A DNA stretch of 64,000 nucleotides from Halobacteriales archaeon QS_4_70_19 (lineage in GTDB: Archaea; Halobacteriota; Halobacteria; Halobacteriales; Haloarculaceae), in assembly GCA_003020985.1 (NCBI GenBank), contig PXRM01000010.1:24319-88318 (forward strand). The letters are read 5' to 3'. Below the pieces are notes generated by a model. That model saw only the letters and a list, made by a program, of their open reading frames with translations, did no database searches and had not been told where the DNA came from. Numbering within the stretch: position 1 is the stretch's first letter; every line of letters begins with the position of its first letter. Of this stretch, positions 1-8,179 are shown piece by piece. The translations under genes and the position numbers were made by a program.

Positions 1-299
1 TCGACGCCGCCGCGCGTGTCGATGTCCGGGCGGATGTAGGGGACGATCTCGTCGATTTCGACCTCGCTCAGGTCCGGCTGCCCGGGCCAGTCGGTCGGCA
101 TCGGCATCTCCTGGAACTGGCGCAGCGCCCGCAGGCGTCGCTCCAGCATCCACTCGGGCTCGTCCTTGTCCTCGCTGATGACCCGGATGGTCTCCTCGGT
201 CAGGCCCTTCTCGGACTTGAACGCCGAGGCCTCCTCCTTCTTGAACTCGAACCGGGCCTCGGTGTCCGTCTCCTTCAGGTGGTCTTGATCTGAACTCAT
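1..299 (-). CDS. sufB: Fe-S cluster assembly protein SufB, N-terminal part (runs off window start)
   Basis: Reverse-strand translation from 299: MSSDQDHLKETDTEARFEFKKEEASAFKSEKGLTEETIRVISEDKDEPEWMLERRLRALRQFQEMPMPTDWPG..., typical SufB N-terminus; lies directly after sufC in the same orientation. Confidence 0.85.
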   Translation of the reverse strand, partial: MSSDQDHLKETDTEARFEFKKEEASAFKSEKGLTEETIRVISEDKDEPEWMLERRLRALRQFQEMPMPTDWPGQPDLSEVEIDEIVPYIRPDIDTRGGV

Positions 300-360
300 T
301 GTCTGGTGTGTCCGTTGTTTACGTCCGTGTGCTCATTAGCCTGTGCGTAACGTCTCACGG

Positions 361-1269
361 TTACGCCGCCTCGAAGACTTCCTCGCGGACCCAGTCGTAG
401 CCCTCGTCCTCGAGCTGCTCGGCCAGTTCCGCGCCGCCGCTCTTTGCGATCTCGCCCTCCAGCATGACGTGGACGTGGTCGGGCTCGACGTAGTCCAGGA
501 TGCGCTGGTAGTGGGTGATCTGGAGGATACCGGTGCCCTGCTCGTCGCGCAGCGCGTTGATTCCCTTCGAGACGTCCTGCAGCCGGTCGATGTCCAGCCC
601 GGAGTCGATCTCGTCGAGCACCGCGATGCTCGGCTCGAGGACGGCGGCCTGTAGCACCTCGTTCTGCTTCTTCTCGCCGCCGGAGAAGCCCGCGTTCAGG
701 TAGCGCTGGGCGAACTTCTCGTCCATCTCCAGCTGCTCCATCTTCTCCTGGAGGAGCTGCTGGAACTCCGCGACGCCGACCTCGCCCTCGTCGGCGGGGC
801 CCTCCATCGGGGAGGTCTCGTAGCCCTCGTCCTCCTCCGCTTCGGCCTCGTCCTCGTCCTCGAACAGTTCCTCGCGCTCCTCGAGCTTCGCGTTGAGCGC
901 CGTCCGGAGGAAGTTGACCATCGTGACGCCCTCGATCTCGGCGGGGTACTGGAAGCCCAGGAAGACACCGAGCGCCGCGCGCTCGTTGGGCTCCAGGTCG
1001 AGCAGGTCCCAGGTCCGCTCGTCCCCGGGGATCTCGAAGTCCCCGCCGAAGTCGCCCTCCTCCAGATGGAGGAGGACCTCGCCGTCGGTCACCTCGTACT
1101 CGGGGTGCCCGGCGATGACCTTCGCCGTGGTCGACTTGCCGGAGCCGTTCGGGCCCATGAGGGCGTGGATCTCGCCGGACGATACCTCGAGGTCGACGCC
1201 GCGGAGGATGGTCTCTCCACCCTCCTCGGCGACCGCCGCGTGCAGGTTGTTGAGTTCTAGCGTTGCCAT
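361..1269 (-). CDS. sufC: Fe-S cluster assembly ATPase SufC
   Basis: MATLELNNLHA..., Walker A GPNGSGKST, ABC signature FSGGEKKQNEVLQ, Walker B AVLDEIDSGLDID; acidic insertion typical of halophiles. Confidence 0.93.
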   Translation of the reverse strand: MATLELNNLHAAVAEEGGETILRGVDLEVSSGEIHALMGPNGSGKSTTAKVIAGHPEYEVTDGEVLLHLEEGDFGGDFEIPGDERTWDLLDLEPNERAALGVFLGFQYPAEIEGVTMVNFLRTALNAKLEEREELFEDEDEAEAEEDEGYETSPMEGPADEGEVGVAEFQQLLQEKMEQLEMDEKFAQRYLNAGFSGGEKKQNEVLQAAVLEPSIAVLDEIDSGLDIDRLQDVSKGINALRDEQGTGILQITHYQRILDYVEPDHVHVMLEGEIAKSGGAELAEQLEDEGYDWVREEVFEAA

Positions 1270-1468
1270 GATGAGTACCTTCGGTCGACCAAAACTCCGG
1301 GTGTCACGGGCATAATGGTTTCGGGTTTCCACGTTCCCGATTCGCGAATCGGAAACCAAATCTTCCGTCTGTGAAATCAGTTATCACACAGCCGGTGAGA
1401 ACAGGTGGCGGCTGTGGATATCGATTGTACTAAAACAGCCGATATTGGACGACCGTGTTCCGCATGTT

Positions 1469-4400
1469 TCACATGAACGACCCGAGGCCAGTCTGTTCCT
1501 GTCCACTCTCGACTTCCTGCCAGGAGATATCGAGTGCTTCGAGGATACGTGCGATCGGGCCCTTCAGCGTCTTCTCCAGCATCTTCTCGTAGTCGACGTG
1601 GAACCCGTCGGGCACCTGGTCAGCGAACTCGAAGCAGATGACGTCCGGGTCGCGCTTGAACTCCCCGTACAGCGGGTCCGTGTGGGGGTCCAGGCCCTCC
1701 TCGTCCTCGATGCGCTCGAAGAACGACGCGTCGACGTTCTCCAGGTAGAGCCGTTTGGGTTTCGAACCGCGCCCGAAGTTCGTCCCCAGCAGGAGGTTCG
1801 CGTACTTCGCCCCGCGGACCTGCGCGGTGGCGGTGTCGTAGCTACCGAGCTTCTTCCCGATGCCTCCCGGGATGCCGATGTCGTCCAGGTCCGCGTCTCC
1901 GGCCTTGAACGACTCGATCTCGTCGTGCACGTACGTCCGGACCTCCTCCATGTCCGCCCCGGTGACGATCATCTCGATGACGCGGTGTTGCACCCGCTTG
2001 GTGACCGGCGCGATGTCGCTGCGCTTGTACTCGAACCCCGTGATGTCGATGTCGTCGACCGCCTTGCCCTCCTTCCAGACGATGTTCCCGGCGTAACGCT
2101 TCTTCTTGCCGGCCTGGAAGAAGCGCCGGTAGAGCTTCTCGAACTCGATCTGGAAACGGTTGTGGGCGGCGTCGAGTTCCTCCATCGCGAACTCGTCGTA
2201 CGAGTCGTTGATCACCTCCTCCAGTTCGAAGGACCGCTCGATGGCGGTTTCCTCGTCGATATCGCCGCCGAACTCGATCATAACGCTGTCCGTGTCCCCA
2301 TAAGTAACTTCTTGACCGTTTTCTTCTACTATATCGTTAGTATACTGAATAACGTCCCGTCCCGTCGCCGTGACGGCTGCGCCCATCTCCTTGTCGTAGA
2401 GCCGGAAGCGATCCCATCCGAGCACGCCGTAAAGCGACTGACCGACGAACTGGAACGTTCCGTTCCGCCCGGCCATGAGAGTGTGGTTATCCTCGACCGT
2501 GACGCAGTAGGCACCGTCGTCGGCGGTGCTGGTCCCCCCCGAGCGGTGCATACGGAAGCTGTTCTTCTCACCCTCTGTGCAGTAGATGCGCCACGACCCG
2601 CTGTCCCGGTTGACTGTCGGGGTGAGGCCGAGATGGACACACAGCCGCAGCACGTCGTCACGGAGTCGCCCACTCGATGTCGTATACCGCCAGCTGTTCG
2701 ATTGCCGGTCACCGTCACCGGTGATGAGGGTGTCCAAGAACCGCTCCTTCTGCCTCCGGCTGACCTCGAAGACGAACTCCGGAATCCGTTTCTCGAAGCT
2801 GTCTCCGCCACAGAGTTCCACTAGCCACTCGCCCAGAAGCTCAGAGGTGAACTGATAGCTCCGGTCGTCGACGTAGTAATCGAGTCCGAGTCGGTCGAGC
2901 AGATTACCGATCGCGGCGTGGTCGCTCTCCCTGCTCCCACCGTCGGCGACTGCCTCCTGAGCGATCTTCACCGTCGTCGCGCTTCCGCGGAAGTTCTCGC
3001 CGAACTGCTTGTCCACGGACGTATAGACGTTCCCCTCCGTGATATACCAGGCCAGTAGTTCCAGGAGGTCGTCGCCGTCGTACGTCCGTGGAATCCACTT
3101 CCGACCGGACTCGCGGTGTACGAACGAACGCTCGCAGACCGACTCGATGTACTCGCGGTGTTCCTCGAACTGGTCAGCAGTGAGTACGTACCCGACCTCC
3201 CCGACATCCGCCTTCGGAACCCGTCGCGGTTTCCACCCGAGTTCGGAGATGAAGGTGCGGCCGTGGACCTCAGGCCTGACCCAGACCTCGTACCCGCCGT
3301 CGAGCAACCACGTGAGGTCGGCCTCCTCGAGCGGCTCCCCGTGCTCGAACGACCAGTCGTGGGGCATCTCGTAGTGACAGTACTCCTCCAGGTCGCCGGC
3401 CTCCACGAACGACCACTCCTCCTCCGTGATACCGTTCGTGTCGTCCTTCCGAACGAGCATCCGGTGGTTCGGCGTCACGCGGAAGTCGATCTTCGAGGTC
3501 TCGATGTCGACCAGTTCACCGCGGTAGTCGGGGTACGCCTGCGTCTCGACGACCGGTTTTACCTCCATCCGCGTCGTCTCGGGGTCCAGCGAATACACCT
3601 CGTCGCCCACGTCGAGCTCCCGGATGTTCCGGACACCGTCCGGCGTCAGGACGTCCGTATCCGGCGCGAAGCAGTTCATGATGACCTTGACGGCCTGCTG
3701 CTGTCGGTCGTACTGCTCGTACGCGTCGCTGCCGGGGTCGTGGTCGTTGCGGAGCCCCTTCTTCTCCTCGCGCTCGGTGAGGAGGTCGTCGACCATCGTC
3801 CGGATGATGCCGTCCGGTTCGGCGCGGAACTCCGTTCCGTTGGGGGCCCGGTAGGTCTCCCCGTCGTAGTCCGGGCCGACCTTCGTCTCGGGCGACGCGT
3901 TGATCGTCACCATCGACATGGGGTAGAGTGACTGGCCGACCCACTGGAACTGGCCGTTCCGCCCCGCGAGCACGACGTGGTTGTCCTTCGCGGTGATGCA
4001 GTGCACCTGCCCGTCGTGGTCTTCGACCGTGGCATCGGCCGTCCGCATCGAGCCGCGCTTGCCGATGGAGACGTACCAGGTGCCGTCCGACTGCTTCGAG
4101 ACGGTCGGCTTCTCCCCGCATCGAACCGCGAGTCGCGTGACGTCCTCCTTCAGTTGGTCGTTCTTCGTCCGGAACTTCCGGAGCCCGCCGTCGGCTCGGC
4201 TTCCATCGCCGGCAACGAGCGTATCCAGCAGCACCTGTAGGTGGCCGGCGTCGAGTTCGAACACCCACGCCGGAATCCGCTTCTCGGCGTACCCGTCACC
4301 GCAGTGCTCGATGAACCAGTCGTGGAGATACCGATCGGAGACGGTGAACCGGTTCTCGTCGACGCCGTAGTTCAGACCCATCCGGTCCAGAAGGTCCCGA

Positions 4401-6712
4401 ATCGCCGCCCGGCCGTCGTCGTTCTGCTGATGGAGAACGATTCCCGGCGTCTCGCGGACGAGACTCCCCTCCGTGACGAACCAGCCGACGAGTTCGAGCC
4501 AGTCGTCCATCCCGAACGCGAGTGGCGTCTCGGCGTGTCCGCGGCCGTACTTCAGGAACACCTCGTCGGCGTGTTCGTGGATGGTTTCGCGATATGCCCG
4601 GTAGGTTTCGACCGGAATCAGGTACTTTCCGGCCTCCTCGGCAGTTGCGGCGAGTCGGGATGTCCCGTTCGCCCGGTCCAGGTCGGACTCGACGCCCGCG
4701 GGCATCACAGCACGGAAACTCGTCAGCCCGTCGTGGGCGTAGACGACCGCGTGACCGTCCTGAACCTCGTCGGCGAGGTCGAACCTATCCCGGGTCGCGC
4801 CCGCCATCGGTTCGTGGTTCGGGAACGCGAAGCGTCCGGCGTCCGGAACGTCGCGATACTCGGCAAACTCGTAATCATCGGGTCCCAGGTCGTCCCAGCC
4901 GCGCGTCTTCGACAGCAGGAATCGGTGGTTCTCGGTCACCTTGAAGTCGTACGTGTTCCCCGACGCATGGTGGAGTTCGCCGTAGCGGTTGTCGTAGGAC
5001 TGCGTCTCGACGACCGGTTTCACCTCGCACTCGAACGTCTCCGGGTTCAGTGTGTAGACGGGGTCCCCTTTGTCGAGTTCCCGGACGTTCCGGATTCCCT
5101 CGGGGGTGGCCACGTCCGTATCGCCGCTGAAGCATTTCAGGTCCAGCACGCTGACGTTCTCCTTGACGCCCGTGATGGGGTCGAAGACGGCGCCGCCCTC
5201 GTAGTCCTCCGCCTCCACGGTCCCCTTCGACGGGAGGACGAAGTCGCCGTGGACCTCGTGGAGGATGTACATGTCCACGGCGTCCCCGGGGGTCGTGGCG
5301 TCCTCCAGCTTGCAGCCGACGAACGACGCCACCTCCTGCCAGAAGGGGATGATCTCCTGCTTGCGGTCCAGCTCGACGCACAGCTCCACGTCGCGGAGGT
5401 TGTACTCCAGCAGGCGCTCGGGGTCGTCCTCCCAGAGGTCGCCGATGTCGCCGGGGTAGCGCTCCTTCCCGACATCGAGTTCCGTCTCGCCGACGGCGTC
5501 GAGCCGGTACGAGTCCAGCTCCGTGAACTGCGTGCGCTTGTAGGCGTACAGCAGGTCGAAGACGACACGCCCCTTCACGTTGGGGCCCTGCCAGTCCGAG
5601 CGCCACACCTCGTTCACGCGGGAGGTCGGGTCGACGGAGAGCCCGTTCTCCGGCGTCGCGAGCTCCTCGATGCGGTCGAGCAGGTACGGGGCGTCGAAGT
5701 CGGTGAAGTTCCAGCCCGTCAGCACGTCCGGGTCCGTCTCCCGAATGTAGTCGACGAACGAGGACAGCATCGCCGTCTCGCGCTCGAAGGTGCGCACGTC
5801 CACGTCGAGGTCGTCCTCGATTGGCTCGTACCCCTCCAGCGAGCCGGGCCCCTCGACCCCCTCGGGGGCCGTATAGAGCCAGACGACGTACTGGTCGTCG
5901 TAGGAGTCGTGCGAGGTGAGACAGACGATGGGCTCCTCGCCGTCCTCCGGGAACCCCCGGCGGTCGTCGACCTCGATGTCGAACGTGCAGACCCGCGGCT
6001 CCACGTCGAGGTCGACGGGCTCTAGTTCGGCGTGGTGGACGTCGATCGGCTCGTCCGGCTCCTCGCGCCTGACGGGCACCTCGACGCCCGACCGGATGTC
6101 GCGGTCGATGAGCAGGCGGTTCGGGAAGAGGATGTCCGCCTCGTAGTGGTCGAACCGGTCGCGCAGCTGCCCCACGTCGCGGGGGGTCTGCCCCGTGATC
6201 TTCAGCAGGCGGTCGCCGCGGATACTCTCGAACGGCTCGCCGTCGGCGTCGGTCAGGTGGCGCCCGGTCAGCCGGTCGAACTGCTGTGCGGGGTCCCCTG
6301 CGGGGTCGAGGTCGTCCTCGGTCCAGTCCTCCGGCGCTTTCTCGGCGGCCGCCGCGTCGGTCACGAAGTCCGACAGCGGTGCGTAGAAGTACGGCTCGAA
6401 CTCGTGGACGCGGACGTGGACCGGGTCGCGGTCCTCGTCGCGCCCGAAGACGTGCAGGACGGGGCGCTCCTCGTCGCCCCGGCCCTCGACCGTGTAGTCG
6501 ACCTGGGTCACCGCCAGGGTGGTCGTGCCGTCGGCGTCGGGGTAGCGCCGCTCGGACATGTCCACGACCGTCGAGCCGTCGCCGCCACCGTTGCCGGCGA
6601 CCGCCTCGGCGATCTCCGCCTCGGTGTCGCGCTCCGCGCTCGCGTCCCCGTCGGTGTCGTCCGCACCATCGCCCCCGAAGTCGGTGAGCGTCGGCTGGGC
6701 GTCCTCGGCCAT
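1469..6712 (-). CDS. polB: DNA-directed DNA polymerase family B containing two in-frame inteins
   Basis: Exonuclease and polymerase motifs (FDIEVDD, SLYPMSM, KVIMN/SLYG, YGDTDSVM); C-terminal PIP-like QTGLGSF. Confidence 0.96.
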   Translation of the reverse strand: MAEDAQPTLTDFGGDGADDTDGDASAERDTEAEIAEAVAGNGGGDGSTVVDMSERRYPDADGTTTLAVTQVDYTVEGRGDEERPVLHVFGRDEDRDPVHVRVHEFEPYFYAPLSDFVTDAAAAEKAPEDWTEDDLDPAGDPAQQFDRLTGRHLTDADGEPFESIRGDRLLKITGQTPRDVGQLRDRFDHYEADILFPNRLLIDRDIRSGVEVPVRREEPDEPIDVHHAELEPVDLDVEPRVCTFDIEVDDRRGFPEDGEEPIVCLTSHDSYDDQYVVWLYTAPEGVEGPGSLEGYEPIEDDLDVDVRTFERETAMLSSFVDYIRETDPDVLTGWNFTDFDAPYLLDRIEELATPENGLSVDPTSRVNEVWRSDWQGPNVKGRVVFDLLYAYKRTQFTELDSYRLDAVGETELDVGKERYPGDIGDLWEDDPERLLEYNLRDVELCVELDRKQEIIPFWQEVASFVGCKLEDATTPGDAVDMYILHEVHGDFVLPSKGTVEAEDYEGGAVFDPITGVKENVSVLDLKCFSGDTDVATPEGIRNVRELDKGDPVYTLNPETFECEVKPVVETQSYDNRYGELHHASGNTYDFKVTENHRFLLSKTRGWDDLGPDDYEFAEYRDVPDAGRFAFPNHEPMAGATRDRFDLADEVQDGHAVVYAHDGLTSFRAVMPAGVESDLDRANGTSRLAATAEEAGKYLIPVETYRAYRETIHEHADEVFLKYGRGHAETPLAFGMDDWLELVGWFVTEGSLVRETPGIVLHQQNDDGRAAIRDLLDRMGLNYGVDENRFTVSDRYLHDWFIEHCGDGYAEKRIPAWVFELDAGHLQVLLDTLVAGDGSRADGGLRKFRTKNDQLKEDVTRLAVRCGEKPTVSKQSDGTWYVSIGKRGSMRTADATVEDHDGQVHCITAKDNHVVLAGRNGQFQWVGQSLYPMSMVTINASPETKVGPDYDGETYRAPNGTEFRAEPDGIIRTMVDDLLTEREEKKGLRNDHDPGSDAYEQYDRQQQAVKVIMNCFAPDTDVLTPDGVRNIRELDVGDEVYSLDPETTRMEVKPVVETQAYPDYRGELVDIETSKIDFRVTPNHRMLVRKDDTNGITEEEWSFVEAGDLEEYCHYEMPHDWSFEHGEPLEEADLTWLLDGGYEVWVRPEVHGRTFISELGWKPRRVPKADVGEVGYVLTADQFEEHREYIESVCERSFVHRESGRKWIPRTYDGDDLLELLAWYITEGNVYTSVDKQFGENFRGSATTVKIAQEAVADGGSRESDHAAIGNLLDRLGLDYYVDDRSYQFTSELLGEWLVELCGGDSFEKRIPEFVFEVSRRQKERFLDTLITGDGDRQSNSWRYTTSSGRLRDDVLRLCVHLGLTPTVNRDSGSWRIYCTEGEKNSFRMHRSGGTSTADDGAYCVTVEDNHTLMAGRNGTFQFVGQSLYGVLGWDRFRLYDKEMGAAVTATGRDVIQYTNDIVEENGQEVTYGDTDSVMIEFGGDIDEETAIERSFELEEVINDSYDEFAMEELDAAHNRFQIEFEKLYRRFFQAGKKKRYAGNIVWKEGKAVDDIDITGFEYKRSDIAPVTKRVQHRVIEMIVTGADMEEVRTYVHDEIESFKAGDADLDDIGIPGGIGKKLGSYDTATAQVRGAKYANLLLGTNFGRGSKPKRLYLENVDASFFERIEDEEGLDPHTDPLYGEFKRDPDVICFEFADQVPDGFHVDYEKMLEKTLKGPIARILEALDISWQEVESGQEQTGLGSFM
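2438..3673 (-). other. Intein 2 of PolB, inserted in motif B (KVIMN^SLYGVLGW), 412 aa with LAGLIDADG-type endonuclease motifs
   Basis: Starts CFAPDTDVLTPDG, ends AGRNGTFQFVGQ before SLYGVLGW; LLAWYITEGN and LDTLITGDGD motifs; paralogous to intein 1. Confidence 0.93.
3932..5134 (-). other. Intein 1 of PolB, inserted in motif A (VLDLK^SLYPMS), 401 aa with LAGLIDADG-type endonuclease motifs
   Basis: Starts CFSGDTDVATPEG, ends AGRNGQFQWVGQ before SLYPMS; LVGWFVTEGS and LLDTLVAGDGS are dodecapeptide-like motifs; length divisible by 3. Confidence 0.93.
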
Positions 6713-6879
6713 TGTCGGCGTTCCGTCGTACGGGGTGAAAAAGGCACGTATCGGCCGCCGGTGGCCCGGCGATCCCCCGTAACAGAACGGCTCCCGACAT
6801 CACGGTCAGGTGTCGGAAACCGAACGCCCACAAGGGATATATATGTGCCAACAGTTCCCAAAGGTGGGTGAAAACCACC

Positions 6880-7056
6880 ATGCCTGATTCCGATGCGGAG
6901 ACGGACGCCGAGTGGGAGCGCCCCGAGAGCGAGGCCGACGCCGTCGCGACGACGGAGGCCTACGAGACGGACTCGGGCGTGGTGCTCTACGATTCCGAGA
7001 ACCCGCTCGCGTGGATCCAGGCGGACAACGCCTGTGTCGTCCACGAGATGGTCTGA
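6880..7056 (+). CDS. Small acidic haloarchaeal protein of unknown function
   Basis: MPDSDAETDAEWERPESEADAVATTEAYETDSGVVLYDSENPLAWIQADNACVVHEMV; TATA-like gatatatat about 40 bp upstream. Confidence 0.7.
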   Translation: MPDSDAETDAEWERPESEADAVATTEAYETDSGVVLYDSENPLAWIQADNACVVHEMV

Positions 7057-7104
7057 CGGGCGGTTCGAGCAACGCTTTTGCGGCGTCACTCCCTCGACGG
7101 ACTC

Positions 7105-7521
7105 GTGAGCGACGGCGACCCGTGGCCGGACGAACCAGACGAGCCGACCAATCCCGGGGACAGGTACCTCGACCGGTTCGACGGCGAGTCCGCGGAGCCC
7201 GACCCCGAGGCTGCCCTCGCGCCCTCGGTTCCCGAGGAGACGAACGCCCCGGAGGGGCTGTTCCGCGCGTTCTGGGGGCTCGTCGCGACCATCAACCTCG
7301 GCCTGTTCGCCGCCAGTCTCGGGCTGATGCTCGTCGGCTTCCGTGGCCAGGTACGGGAGGGTGGCGCCGTCTTCCTGCTGGGTGTCGCTGCCCTCGCGTA
7401 CGCCGGCTACAGGTACCGTGAGGTCCGGCAGACCGACTTCGGCGATGCCGACGACGCCGAGCCCGACGACGAGGCGGACGTCGACCCGGACGCCGACGAC
7501 CGACCCGCCGCGGACGACTGA
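7105..7521 (+). CDS. Two-TM haloarchaeal membrane protein of unknown function
   Basis: GTG start; hydrophobic LFRAFWGLVATINLGLFAASLGLMLVGF and GAVFLLGVAALAYAGYRY with acidic termini. Confidence 0.7.
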   Translation: MSDGDPWPDEPDEPTNPGDRYLDRFDGESAEPDPEAALAPSVPEETNAPEGLFRAFWGLVATINLGLFAASLGLMLVGFRGQVREGGAVFLLGVAALAYAGYRYREVRQTDFGDADDAEPDDEADVDPDADDRPAADD

Positions 7522-7615
7522 GCCCCGCCACCGCCCATCACCTCCTGTCCCTGTGCCCCTCAGCCGCAGCCTTCCCACCGCAACCCTCAGGCCCGTCCGG
7601 GCGGTAGGGGGCAGC

Positions 7616-8047
7616 GTGCAGCCCGTCGAGGACGCCGACGGCCGGCGCTACCTGCTCGTGAAACGCTCCGGCGAGTCGAGTCTGGTCCGCGACCCCGCCA
7701 CCGGCGAGGAGTGCTACCGCCCGAACGACGCCCTCACGCCGGTCGAGACGTCCGGCCTCGAACTCGCCGCCGAGGCCGTCCCCGCAGCCGCCCGGCGCGT
7801 CCTCACCGCGGTCCACGACGACCGGGGGCTGGGGCTCCTGCTCGCGCTCGACGCGCACGGGCCGACCGGCGTCCGGACTCTCCTCGACCGGACGGACCTC
7901 TGCGAGTCGGACCTCCACGGCCTGCTCGCGGAGCTCCGCGCCGCCGGTCTCGTCGACGAGGCGGACGTGGCGGGCGAGCGCGGCTACCGGGTCACGGCCC
8001 TCGCGAGCGAGGCGCTCGCCCACCTCCGGGACGAGGGGTCCGGCTGA
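7616..8047 (+). CDS. Winged-HTH-like haloarchaeal protein
   Basis: VQPVEDADGRRYLLVKRSGESSLVRDPATGEECYRPND...; C-terminal DLCESDLHGLLAELRAAGLVDEADVAGERGYRVTALASEALAHL reads like a wHTH. Confidence 0.6.
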   Translation: MQPVEDADGRRYLLVKRSGESSLVRDPATGEECYRPNDALTPVETSGLELAAEAVPAAARRVLTAVHDDRGLGLLLALDAHGPTGVRTLLDRTDLCESDLHGLLAELRAAGLVDEADVAGERGYRVTALASEALAHLRDEGSG

Positions 8048-8133
8048 CCGGGTGATGGAGACGCTGCGAGCCGTCGGCCCCGCTGCCCCCACAGTCCAGA
8101 TGTCTCCGAATCGAGCCCTCTCTGAGGCGAATT

Positions 8134-8160
8134 CCCGGATAATACTCGATATTATCGGGC
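8134..8160. terminator. Hairpin between two convergent genes, putative transcription terminator
   Basis: cccg-gataata-ctcga-tattatc-gggc stem-loop between the stops at 8047 (+) and 8180 (-). Confidence 0.45.
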
Positions 8161-8179
8161 TACGGACGGATCTACTGAC

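Noticed and set aside
4241-6025. 594-aa plus-strand ORF antisense to polB
   Set aside because: Antisense artefact of high GC; the reverse strand encodes clear polymerase and intein motifs.
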